Source of the DNA: Rufibacter glacialis
GTDB taxonomy: Bacteria; Bacteroidota; Bacteroidia; Cytophagales; Hymenobacteraceae
Direction of reading: 5' to 3'
DNA length: 64,000 nt
NCBI RefSeq assembly: GCF_008271745.1
Contig: NZ_VKKZ01000025.1
Coordinates: 62,001-126,000 of the forward strand
Shown: in pieces, positions 25,379 through 33,612 of the stretch
How positions within the stretch are numbered: the stretch's first letter is position 1
Layout: each line of letters starts with the position of its first letter
Translations under genes and position numbers: made by a program
The notes under the pieces: model-generated
The model's database searches: none
The model's input: the letters and a program-made list of their open reading frames with translations, nothing else
What the model was told of the DNA's origin: nothing

Positions 25379-27049
25379 CTACTTCGAAATCCTGAACCAG
25401 TCGTAATCGGCGAAGCCGGAGTCATTGGTTTTGTCATCCCGGATGGCAAACAAACCTACTTTGGCGCCAATCCATTTACCGGGAACGCCGGTAAAGGGGC
25501 TGCCGGCATTTTTGAAGGTGTTGCCGTCTTCTGAGTAGCTGAACTGGCACTTGGCCCCTTTGCCGACCTGCACCCGGAACTGTACTTCGTTTCCGGTCAG
25601 TTTTCCGAGGATCTGCTCTTTTTCAGGGGTGCCTTTGTCGGCTTTGAGGGCTGTGTTGTAGGTAAGGTACAAGCCGTCTTTCTTGCTGACCACCGAGACA
25701 AAGCCATAATCCATGCCCATGACCACTAAGCCCGTGCGCTCATTCTCTAGTTTGGGGTTGGGCGTGAACTTGAGTTTGGTGGTGACGGTGAAGGTTTCCC
25801 CGGGGAATTTCTGTAGCAGCAGGTTAGGTACGTCCCAGAGGTTTTTGCCGCCTTCGGGCTTTTGGTCGGTGAAGAGGCGCAGTTGGCCTTTGTTGGACGC
25901 GAAGGCCCAGGTGGCTTTGGGGTTGGCGTGCCACTGCCACTGCAAGCCCAGCAGGTGGTTGCTGAATTCGTCTGACTCAGCGGGCGTCATGACAGGGTAG
26001 GTCTTGCCCACATTAGGCTTTTTGTAGGTCAGCACCGGCTGGCCTTTGCCGTCGCCGTCGGGATCTTCCCCAATCACGGGCCAATCGTTCACCCACTTCA
26101 TGGGTTGCAGGTGTACCACGCGGCCGTAGGCTTCCTTGTCCTGGAAGTGGAAAAACCAATCTTCGCCGGTTTTGGTGTCTACCCACGCGCCCTGGTGCGG
26201 ACCGTTGATGGGCGTTTTGCCCTGGTCCATCACGATCTTCTCCTCATAAGGACCATAGATGTTCTTTGACCGTAGCACCAACTGCCAGCCCGTGGCCACC
26301 CCGCCCGCGGGTGCCATGATGTAATAGTAGCCGTTGCGTTTATAGAATTTTGGTCCCTCCACGGTTGGGTGCGCATCATGACCGTCAAACACCATAACGC
26401 CCTCGTCCAGCACCTTGGTACCTTCGGGGTTCATGCGGTTCAGGGTGAGCACGCTTTTGATGCCCGCCCGGCTGCCGGCCCAGCCGTGCACCAGATAGGC
26501 TTTGCCGTCTTCGTCCCAGAACGGGCAGGAGTCAATGAGACCCTTGCCTTCTTTCACCAACACAGGCGCCTCCCAGGGACCAGCCGGATTCTTGGTTTTC
26601 ACCATGTAGATCCCAAAATCTGGGTCGCCCCAATAGATGTAGAACTCGCCTTTGTGGTGCCGGATGGAAGGCGCCCACACGCCGTTGCCGTGCTGCGGCT
26701 TGCCGAAATGGTCAAAGGGCGCCAGGCGGTCCAAGGCATAGCCGATGATCTGCCAGTTGACCATGTCTTTGGAATGCAGGATCTGCAGACCCGGGATAGA
26801 GCTGAAACTGGAGGAGGTCATGTAATAATCATCCCCTACCCGCACCACGTCGGGGTCTGAATAGTCTGCGTCCAGGACCGGATTTTGAAAAGTACCGTCT
26901 CCTTTGTCAGAGACCCACACTTTAGAGATGTCAGAGGAAGCCACTCCGGGGGAAGCGGCAGCGGAGGAGAAGGAAAGCTGGGGGGCGGTTTTCTCCGTTT
27001 GGCAAGCCATCAGGAAAAGCAAGCCAGCGGTGTAATATCTTATTTTCAT
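25379..27049 (-). CDS. GH43-family arabinofuranosidase/xylosidase-like lipoprotein
   Basis: A 556-residue lipoprotein starting at the ATG at 27049 (MKIRYYTAG), with lipobox LLFLMAC near residue 15. The five-bladed propeller domain covers about 40-330: PVLDADYSDPDVVRVGDDYY supplies the catalytic base Asp, and SCPFWDEDGKAYLVHG and EGPKFYKRNGYYYI supply the other acidic residues. A C-terminal beta-sandwich of the GH43_C2/DUF1349 type covers about 360-556. Likely removes arabinose or xylose side chains from rhamnogalacturonan-I. It lies downstream of CE8 and upstream of GH28 in the leftward gene series. Confidence 0.93.
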   Translation of the reverse strand: MKIRYYTAGLLFLMACQTEKTAPQLSFSSAAASPGVASSDISKVWVSDKGDGTFQNPVLDADYSDPDVVRVGDDYYMTSSSFSSIPGLQILHSKDMVNWQIIGYALDRLAPFDHFGKPQHGNGVWAPSIRHHKGEFYIYWGDPDFGIYMVKTKNPAGPWEAPVLVKEGKGLIDSCPFWDEDGKAYLVHGWAGSRAGIKSVLTLNRMNPEGTKVLDEGVMVFDGHDAHPTVEGPKFYKRNGYYYIMAPAGGVATGWQLVLRSKNIYGPYEEKIVMDQGKTPINGPHQGAWVDTKTGEDWFFHFQDKEAYGRVVHLQPMKWVNDWPVIGEDPDGDGKGQPVLTYKKPNVGKTYPVMTPAESDEFSNHLLGLQWQWHANPKATWAFASNKGQLRLFTDQKPEGGKNLWDVPNLLLQKFPGETFTVTTKLKFTPNPKLENERTGLVVMGMDYGFVSVVSKKDGLYLTYNTALKADKGTPEKEQILGKLTGNEVQFRVQVGKGAKCQFSYSEDGNTFKNAGSPFTGVPGKWIGAKVGLFAIRDDKTNDSGFADYDWFRISK

Positions 27050-27155
27050 GGGCAATGGTACTGGTAACATGGTGGACGTTTACAAATCTGGCAGCAGCTC
27101 CCAATTTGCCTTTCCTATGCACTTTCCTATTTCGGCCGAATGGCCTTGGTCTTTT

Positions 27156-27181
27156 AGGCTTGTTTTCATAAAAACAAGCTT
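27156..27181. terminator. intergenic hairpin with TGTTTT core
   Basis: GCTTGTTTT (27158-27166) pairs with AAAACAAGC (27171-27179) around CATA. It lies between the stop of the CE8 gene (27204) and the GH43 gene, where it could weaken read-through. It belongs to the recurrent hairpin class of this window. Confidence 0.5.
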
Positions 27182-27203
27182 GAAAGCCTCTTCGGTGGTT
27201 GCC

Positions 27204-28190
27204 TTACTTCCCTGCCTGGGGCGCTGGTTTTACGGCCAAAGGGTTCCAGTCCCGGAAGATCTTCTCCAGGGTATAGTCTTTGGCCTGCTCCGCATTGAGT
27301 TGCCGCGACCATTTCACGCGTTCTGTTTTGGAGGCGCCGGGTCCGGTGGAGTTGAATTCAGCATACAGCACCTGTTTCTCGGCTTCGGGTTTGTTCCAGT
27401 TGTGCCAACCTTCCGGCTTGATGTGCTTGCCCAGGTAGGTGTTCAGAAACACGGTTTTGGCAAAGGGTCTCCAGGGGCGGCCCAGGTAGTAGGACTTCTC
27501 CGGGGCATCACCGGTGAGGCGGCAGTTCAGGAACACGAACCCGTAGGGCGCACCTTCTATGGTAGAGGCGGCGGTGATGAAGCTGCCCCCTTTCTTGGCG
27601 AAGATCTCGCAGTTCTCGAACACGACAGTAGACCATCCGAAGATAAAGTCCGTAGTGCCTTCTATGTAGCAGTTTTTGTAATACTGGCGGCTCTTCTCGC
27701 CGTGCGGGTACAGGGTGTCCTGGAAACCCAGGAAGCGGCAGTTCTGGAACATAACCTTGTCCCCGTCAATGCGCACGGCCACCGCCTGCCCTACCGGCCC
27801 GGCCGAATTCTCAAACGTGAGGTTCTCGGCGGTGAAATCATCGCCGAACACAAAGAAACTGGTGGAGCCGGTGGTGCCCATCTCCTCACCGAAACGGTTC
27901 TTCTTAGCCGCGTAATCGTCAAAGGTGAGAATGGTTTTCTTCACATCTTCGCCGATCATCTTCACCATGGTTTTGGTGGCCGGCAAGGTGAGTTTCTCTT
28001 TGTAGACCCCGTTTTTGATGTAGATGGTGGTGGTGTTCTTCCGGAAGTCCGGCACGGCGTTGATGGCTTCCTGCACGGTTTTAAAGGTACCGCTGCCGTC
28101 TTTGGCCACCACGAAATCATACTTCTGCGCTTGCGCCAGGAACGTCCAGAAAAGCAAGGTCAGCAGGAGGAAAGGTTTTTTGAACTCCAT
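27204..28190 (-). CDS. pectin methylesterase (CE8)
   Basis: A 328-residue exported enzyme that removes methyl esters from homogalacturonan, preparing it for pectate lyase and polygalacturonase. A signal peptide covers about 1-21. The beta-helix begins with FVVAKDGSGTFKTVQEAINA. Catalytic motifs present: GPVGQAVAVR, FLGFQDTLYPHG (first Asp), GTTDFIFGWSTVVFEN (second Asp) and YYLGRPWRPFAKTVF (Arg). It lies 8 bp downstream of the GH105 gene, in one operon with it. A second CE8 gene is two genes upstream (29506-30453). Confidence 0.95.
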   Translation of the reverse strand: MEFKKPFLLLTLLFWTFLAQAQKYDFVVAKDGSGTFKTVQEAINAVPDFRKNTTTIYIKNGVYKEKLTLPATKTMVKMIGEDVKKTILTFDDYAAKKNRFGEEMGTTGSTSFFVFGDDFTAENLTFENSAGPVGQAVAVRIDGDKVMFQNCRFLGFQDTLYPHGEKSRQYYKNCYIEGTTDFIFGWSTVVFENCEIFAKKGGSFITAASTIEGAPYGFVFLNCRLTGDAPEKSYYLGRPWRPFAKTVFLNTYLGKHIKPEGWHNWNKPEAEKQVLYAEFNSTGPGASKTERVKWSRQLNAEQAKDYTLEKIFRDWNPLAVKPAPQAGK

Positions 28191-28198
28191 GGCGCGTT

Positions 28199-29446
28199 TT
28201 ATTTAGAAGCCGATTTGGAAACTGAGGTCTTGCCGCCCATTTCCTCAAACTCCAAAGCGGCCATGATGAACGGCGACACGGCCTTGGGGTCATTGTCGCG
28301 CTTCTCCTCGTTGATGTAGTACTCATAAGTACCATCACGATACGGCGTGCCGCCCAGGCCTGCCACCGCGCACACGTTGGTGATGCTGATGGTGCCGTCG
28401 GCCTCTTTCCGGATCAGGTTTTCCAGGATGCCGTTGTAGCCGCGGCGGGCGTTGTCCATATATTTCTGGTCTATGTAGCCTTTCTTTGCCGCTTTCACCA
28501 GAAAGTACGTGAACATGCTGGAAGCCGACCCCTCACGGTAGTTGCCCTCACGATTTGCCTGGTCTACTACCTGCCACCAAAGGCCGGTTTCCCGGTCCTG
28601 GTACTGGGCAAGGGAACCCGCCATTTTCTGAGTGATTTTCAAAATATCGGCTCTTTCTGGGTGATTCACCGGCATGAAATCCAGGGCGTCTACCAGGGCC
28701 ATGGCGTACCAGCCCATGGCGCGGCCCCACACGTTAGGGGAAAGGCCGGTCTTCGGGTCGGCCCATTTCTGCTCGCGTTTCTCGTCCCAGCCGTGGTAGA
28801 ACAGGTTCTTTTCCTTCACATAGGTGTATTTGTCCACCAATTTGATTTGCTTGGCTACCTCGTTGAACAACTGGGGCTCATTGTAGGTGGCCGCATATTG
28901 GGCCAGGAACGGAGAGGCCATGTACAGACCGTCCAGCCACATCTGGTGCGGATAGATTTTCTTGTGCCAATAACCGCCTTCCGAGGTTCTGGGGTGCGTA
29001 CGCATCTGGTCCCGCAAATCATCCAGGGCAATCTTGTACTTCTGTTTCCCGGTTTCGCGGTGCAGCGCGATCAGGAATTTGCCGGGGTTCACCCGGTCAA
29101 TGTTGTAGTCGGCTTTCTTGTAGGTCTTGATGGTGCCATTCTCGGTGATCATGGTATCAGCGAACGCCTTGATGTAGGTGAAGTACTTTTGGTCACCGGT
29201 GCGTTTCCAAACCCGCTCCAGCGCACTCGCGAACAAGCCTTGGGTATAGTCCCATTTCGGCTCTGGCCGGAAGTCAATCATCCAGCCCTGCGGACTGCGT
29301 TTCATTTCAGAGTCTGCCATCCAGACGGAATACGGTTTGCCCGACGGCGACTTGGAAGGTACACCAGAGGAAGAGGTCTGCTTGCTAGTGCTGCAGGCCA
29401 GGGTAAACAGGGCAAGGGCGAGAAAGGCAATATTAGAAAGCTTCAT
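28199..29446 (-). CDS. unsaturated rhamnogalacturonyl hydrolase (GH105)
   Basis: A 415-residue lipoprotein with lipobox ALFTLAC near residue 18. It folds as an (alpha/alpha)6 barrel of the YteR/GH105 type, covering about 45-400, with the signature HQMWLDGLYMASPFLAQYA holding the catalytic Asp and VWGRAMGWYAMALVDALDF further on. It removes the unsaturated uronic acid that lyases leave at the non-reducing end, producing the free unsaturated sugar that enters the KduI/KduD route. It is flanked on both sides by CE8 genes and faces the same way. Confidence 0.93.
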   Translation of the reverse strand: MKLSNIAFLALALFTLACSTSKQTSSSGVPSKSPSGKPYSVWMADSEMKRSPQGWMIDFRPEPKWDYTQGLFASALERVWKRTGDQKYFTYIKAFADTMITENGTIKTYKKADYNIDRVNPGKFLIALHRETGKQKYKIALDDLRDQMRTHPRTSEGGYWHKKIYPHQMWLDGLYMASPFLAQYAATYNEPQLFNEVAKQIKLVDKYTYVKEKNLFYHGWDEKREQKWADPKTGLSPNVWGRAMGWYAMALVDALDFMPVNHPERADILKITQKMAGSLAQYQDRETGLWWQVVDQANREGNYREGSASSMFTYFLVKAAKKGYIDQKYMDNARRGYNGILENLIRKEADGTISITNVCAVAGLGGTPYRDGTYEYYINEEKRDNDPKAVSPFIMAALEFEEMGGKTSVSKSASK

Positions 29447-29505
29447 ATGGATTAAAGATCTGATACGGTGGTAAGGGGGAATTCAGGTCTCCAGGCGGAG
29501 GCGCG

Positions 29506-30453
29506 TTACTTGTGGGGGTTCCATTTGTCCTGCCCGGCCAGCACCAGTTCAGGTTTGTATTTCCGGGCTTCTTTTCTGGAAAGCTGCTTAGACCAGGCTA
29601 CCCGTTTTTCCGGTGCGGCGCCCGGCCCTGATGACCTGTACTCGGCGTACAGGGTGGTTTTCTCGGCGTCGGGTTTGTTCCAGTTGTGCCAGCCCTCAGG
29701 CCTGATGTGCGTTCCCAGCCGGGTATTCAGGAATACCGTCTGTGCGTACGGGCGCCAAGGGCGGCCCAGGTAGACCTTGGTGGCTTCCGGGGCGGCCGTG
29801 GTGATATTACAGTTCAGGAACACAAACCCGTAGGGCTGGTTCTGCGGCGTGGAGGCCGCCGTGATGTAGGAGTTCTTCTTGCAATGGATGGTGCAGTTCT
29901 CAAACACCACCGTAGCCGGCCCGAAGATAAAATCAGTGGTGCCTTCAATGTAGCAGTCTTTGTAGTACTGGCGGCTGTTGTCTACCCCTGCATACACGGT
30001 GTCCTGGTCGCCCAAGATGCGGCAGTTCTGGAACACGCAGCGGTCGGCCTCCACGTGCAGCGCCACGGCCTGCCCTACCGGCCCCGCATCATTCTGGAAC
30101 GTGAGGTTTTCGGCCCTGAATTCATTTCCCTGCACCAAAACGGTATAAGAGGTGAAGGTATTGATGTTGCCTTTGCCCGAGTAGTCGTTCCAGACGATGA
30201 TGGTTTTGTCGCGGTCTTCGCCGATGAAGGAGAGCTTCGTCTTCCAGGAGGAGATGACCAGTTTCTCGCGGTAGGTGCCGTTTTTGATGTGGATCTCTAT
30301 GCGTTCATTGGGGAACGCCGGAATAGCGTCCACCGCCGACTGGATGGTGGTATGGTCACCGCTGCCGTCCTGGGCCACCACCAGCTTCTTCTGCTGGGCC
30401 AGGGCCAGAAAAGGAAGACAGATCAACAGCAGAAAGGGCATCCACTTCTTCAT
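29506..30453 (-). CDS. pectin methylesterase (CE8)
   Basis: A 315-residue exported enzyme paralogous to the CE8 protein at 27204-28190. A signal peptide covers about 1-19 (MKKWMPFLLLICLPFLALAQ). Motifs: VVAQDGSGDHTTIQSAVDAI, GPVGQAVALH, ILGDQDTVYAG (first Asp), GTTDFIFGPATVVFEN (second Asp) and VYLGRPWRPYAQTVF (Arg). It starts 6 nt after the stop of the PL1 gene, so lyase and esterase are made from one message. The two CE8 copies differ around the first catalytic Asp, hinting at different esterification preferences. Confidence 0.95.
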   Translation of the reverse strand: MKKWMPFLLLICLPFLALAQQKKLVVAQDGSGDHTTIQSAVDAIPAFPNERIEIHIKNGTYREKLVISSWKTKLSFIGEDRDKTIIVWNDYSGKGNINTFTSYTVLVQGNEFRAENLTFQNDAGPVGQAVALHVEADRCVFQNCRILGDQDTVYAGVDNSRQYYKDCYIEGTTDFIFGPATVVFENCTIHCKKNSYITAASTPQNQPYGFVFLNCNITTAAPEATKVYLGRPWRPYAQTVFLNTRLGTHIRPEGWHNWNKPDAEKTTLYAEYRSSGPGAAPEKRVAWSKQLSRKEARKYKPELVLAGQDKWNPHK

Positions 30454-30459
30454 GGGGGT

Positions 30460-31890
30460 CTATTTTACAAGGCTATTCAAATACATTTCCACGTTGGTGT
30501 ATTGCTTGTCCAGCGTAAATGCCGCCGCATCAGAGGCGCTGGCCGGGTTCAGCTTCTGGGCCACCTCCCAGGCATCAGGCATACCGTCCTGGTCTTTATC
30601 GGCTGGGGCCGGCAAGGATTTCAACACCGGGTAACCGCCCGCTTCTTCCGGGGTGTCAATGATGCCGTTCTTCTTTTTGCCGCCAGCAGACTTGCCGGTT
30701 CTTACCTCCTGCACCAAGCGGGTATCCACGGCATCCCGCTTCAGACTGGCCCCGGCACTTCTCAGCACCGCTTCAAATGCTGCCTGAGGCTCCTGGATGT
30801 TGATAGAGGTAACCGTGAAAGGAGTAGCCGCCTTTAGAGCGCTAAGAGAATCCTTGTTTTCTATCTGCACGCCCCCGGCCCAATTGTCTTTGGTGATGGC
30901 GGGGAAACCATCTATAAAATTACCGGCCACATAGAACTTCCCGAACGGAGCCGACGGGTTCACCAGCCTATCTTTCTTGGAGGCAAGCGTGGCAGGCCCA
31001 GCCTTGTAATAATTGTTGACCATGTTGTAACGGCCTTTCTCCCCGCCATAGGTGTTGTTCTGGCCCCAGTTGTAGACCACATTGTTGGTGAAATCTACCA
31101 GTTCATCCGGGGAGTTGGGCGTGGTGCTGGAACCGCTGAACCGGGGCATCCGACTGTTATGGCTGGCCAGCAGGTTGTGGTGGAAAGAGGCCCCCATGCC
31201 GCCCCAGATGCCGCCGTAGCCATGTTCGCCTTTGGCGTGAAGCGAGGCATTCAGGCTTTCAGAGATGATGCTCCACTGCAGGGTAAAGTTCTTGTTACGG
31301 TAAAACGACGCACTCTCATCGGTGGCCCAGCTCATGGAGCAGTGGTCAATGATGATGTTGCTGTTTCCTTTGTTGGCGCCAAACGCATCTGCTTGTTGGG
31401 CCGCCTTGTTGCCCAACCGGAACCGGAGGTACCGCACGATCACATTATCTGCCTTGATGCTGACCTGGTAATTCTTGAGGCAGATTCCGTCTCCGGGCGC
31501 AGACTGGCCGGCAATGGTCAGGTCGCCGTTGTTGATGTCCAGCGCAGACTCCAGTTCTATATTCCCTGAAACCGCGAACACGATGATGCGCGGCCCTTTC
31601 TTCCGGATGGCCTCCCGCAGACTGCCGGGCCCGTTGTCATTCAGATTGGTCACCACTACTACCTGACCTCCTCTTCCACCGGTGGTGAACTTCCCGAACC
31701 CTTCCGCCCCGGGGAACGCCAGTACCTGGGCGGCCGCCGCAGGAGTGGCTACCGGAGCCGACGTTTGCACTGCGGGAGGCGTTGGCGAAGCCGGAATAGT
31801 GGTTGCTTTTTGGGCACACCCTGAAAACCCTAGTAACTGTAGGGCCAGCGCAAGGGAGGTACTGGTGACAATGGTGTTTCTTACTTTCAT
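30460..31890 (-). CDS. pectate lyase, PL1 family, lipoprotein form
   Basis: A 476-residue lipoprotein with lipobox GFSGC near residue 25 and a Pro/Ala/Thr-rich linker (about 27-55). The beta-helix lyase domain follows: PGAEGFGKFTTGGRGG, IVRYLRFRLGN, IIDHCSMSWATDE and HHNLLASHNSRMPR. It ends with a thrombospondin-3-like calcium-binding segment (DKDQDGMPDAWE) and a short tail without a T9SS domain. It is therefore a membrane-anchored counterpart of the T9SS-secreted lyase at 20608-22302. It leads a compact operon PL1-CE8-GH105-CE8. Confidence 0.93.
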   Translation of the reverse strand: MKVRNTIVTSTSLALALQLLGFSGCAQKATTIPASPTPPAVQTSAPVATPAAAAQVLAFPGAEGFGKFTTGGRGGQVVVVTNLNDNGPGSLREAIRKKGPRIIVFAVSGNIELESALDINNGDLTIAGQSAPGDGICLKNYQVSIKADNVIVRYLRFRLGNKAAQQADAFGANKGNSNIIIDHCSMSWATDESASFYRNKNFTLQWSIISESLNASLHAKGEHGYGGIWGGMGASFHHNLLASHNSRMPRFSGSSTTPNSPDELVDFTNNVVYNWGQNNTYGGEKGRYNMVNNYYKAGPATLASKKDRLVNPSAPFGKFYVAGNFIDGFPAITKDNWAGGVQIENKDSLSALKAATPFTVTSINIQEPQAAFEAVLRSAGASLKRDAVDTRLVQEVRTGKSAGGKKKNGIIDTPEEAGGYPVLKSLPAPADKDQDGMPDAWEVAQKLNPASASDAAAFTLDKQYTNVEMYLNSLVK

Positions 31891-32132
31891 GTATTTCTTC
31901 TACTACTTGTCTATGTTGCCCGCCTAGCCTATCAGGCCTTTGCCGGTACTGGTTGGGCTAGAATCTTTATCTTAAATCCTGGCCCTTTCGGAGCCGTTTT
32001 TGGCGAATCGGGAGGAAAACAAGCCGGCATCCCTTCTTCACAGGCTGCCTCCGTTTTCAAGGCCTTTTCAAGAAATAACCCCGTAAATGCAGTTTGATTC
32101 TTTTGGCCTCCTGCCTCTCTTGGGCCGGTGCT

Positions 32133-33422
32133 TTACTTAGATACTTTCACCCGCACCGGTTGCGCGAGCTCTTCCGCGGTATCCTGGATGTATTGCTTGA
32201 ACTGTTCTTCCGTCTTGATGCCGTTCTGCTCCAGTTCCCAGGCGGCCAGAAAATAATAGCTGGCCCGGCCGTTGGAAGGTTTCAACTGAACCACGTGGCT
32301 CAGAGGGTCTTCCGGGAAGGACATGAAATCATTAGGGTGGAAAAGCACGGCAATACCTATGTGGTCGGGCGGCGTGTTCAGGCTCTGCTTCCCGTAGGTG
32401 TACAGGAAGCCAAACCGCTTACCGGCTTCGCCTTTGTCACTTACCAAAGGCGCATTTTTGTCTTTGATGAGGCCAGTGGCCAGGTTCTCCGGCTGTCCGC
32501 CCGCTAGCCTAATCTGGTGGTGGGTCAACCTGGTTCCGGCATGGATGCTGAGCTGCGACTGCACGTTCAGTTTATGGCTTCCCACTTGCCAGCCGTAGTA
32601 GTCGGTGAGAATGGAAGAGTAGACCGGCCCGTTCTGGGTGATCTTGCTGTAGGTACTGTCGGTTTTCTCAACCCGCACCGCTTTGCCCTCATGGTACATG
32701 GCCAGCGAACCCACGCCCAGGGCTTTGCCCACCTTGAGCACATCCATGCCCCAGGGCTGCGGGGTATGGTAGGAGTCATACCCGTCTAAGCCTGCACTTT
32801 GCAAAGCCATTTCCGGCGTCTTTTTCCCGAACACATCTATGGCGTTGCGCCAGTCCAGGTAAAAGCGGTAGCCTACCTTGTCAGATTCCCAACCTGGGCC
32901 TTCGTAGCGCAGGTAATAGGAATGGTCGGTGAGTTCGGTGGGCACGCGCAGGGAGTCAATGTTCTGGAAGTCGCCTCCTATGTATTTGCGGTTTTCCCAG
33001 AGGCCGCCCACTTTCTTGGACAGCTCGGCCTGGGTGCGTTTCGGGTACGTTTTCGGTGAATCGCCTTCGGCTAGCGGCCGGATGGTCAAGGTACGGGTTT
33101 CGCCGGCTTTCATCTGGTCCAGCACGAACACCACTCCCCGGTTCTCAGCGTCTTTCGCATTATACTGGCTCGGGATCTCCTGGCTACCGTCCAACACCAC
33201 CAGCCTTTGGCGAGCGGCAGCCGTGAGTTGCCGGGGCAGGTCTTCTTCTTTGACCACCACTAGTACGCTTTCCCGCTCCCGTTTCAAGGGGTTGGAGACT
33301 TCCACGGTAAAAGAGGCAGGGATAGTAGAGGAGCCGGTATTCTGGCTGGAAGTACAGCCAGCGCTTAACAGTAGTGCTAAGCTTGCTAGTCCGTTCATCC
33401 AGAAGGGGGATTTCTTGATCAT
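32133..33422 (-). CDS. DUF4861-family lipoprotein
   Basis: A 429-residue lipoprotein, starting at the ATG at 33422 (MIKKSPFWMNG); lipobox LLLSAGC near residue 22. The body matches the DUF4861 family as I recall it (SFTVEVSNPLKRERESVLV near the start, YLRYEGPGWESDKVGYRFYLDWRNAIDVFGK in the middle, and IGIAVLFHPND later). Members are repeatedly found in pectin and ulvan degradation loci of Bacteroidota, without a settled function to my knowledge. It lies between the SusCD operon and the PL1 lyase gene on the same strand. A role as an uncharacterised enzyme or sugar-binding protein is inferred from location only. Confidence 0.85.
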   Translation of the reverse strand: MIKKSPFWMNGLASLALLLSAGCTSSQNTGSSTIPASFTVEVSNPLKRERESVLVVVKEEDLPRQLTAAARQRLVVLDGSQEIPSQYNAKDAENRGVVFVLDQMKAGETRTLTIRPLAEGDSPKTYPKRTQAELSKKVGGLWENRKYIGGDFQNIDSLRVPTELTDHSYYLRYEGPGWESDKVGYRFYLDWRNAIDVFGKKTPEMALQSAGLDGYDSYHTPQPWGMDVLKVGKALGVGSLAMYHEGKAVRVEKTDSTYSKITQNGPVYSSILTDYYGWQVGSHKLNVQSQLSIHAGTRLTHHQIRLAGGQPENLATGLIKDKNAPLVSDKGEAGKRFGFLYTYGKQSLNTPPDHIGIAVLFHPNDFMSFPEDPLSHVVQLKPSNGRASYYFLAAWELEQNGIKTEEQFKQYIQDTAEELAQPVRVKVSK

Positions 33423-33560
33423 AGTAAAGGGGTGAATCTTGTAGAGAAACTGCCAGTTTCTAATAGAAATAGACAACTCCTCTTCTTTCAATACTTGTAA
33501 GACAAAAACCTGAAAAGAACATAGCCATCACCTTTAGGTGGTATATTCCCTTTAGATTAG

Positions 33561-33599
33561 TAGGGATAAGTACAGTTTATAAAGCTGCACTTATCCCTA
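33561..33599 (-). terminator. hairpin after the SusCD-lipoprotein operon
   Basis: TAGGGATAAGT (33561-33571) pairs perfectly with ACTTATCCCTA (33589-33599), with an extra inner CAG/CTG pairing. It starts 14 bp past the stop codon of the surface lipoprotein gene. No clear T-run follows on the minus strand, so termination efficiency is uncertain. Confidence 0.6.
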
Positions 33600-33612
33600 G
33601 TTTAATATTTGA

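Noticed and set aside
27048-28319. 423-residue open frame opposite the CE8 gene
   Set aside because: Antisense shadow; composition is His/Gly/Val-rich without domain similarity, while the opposite frame encodes a complete pectin methylesterase.
29686-30837. 383-residue open frame opposite the second CE8 gene
   Set aside because: Antisense shadow of a well-supported CE8 gene.
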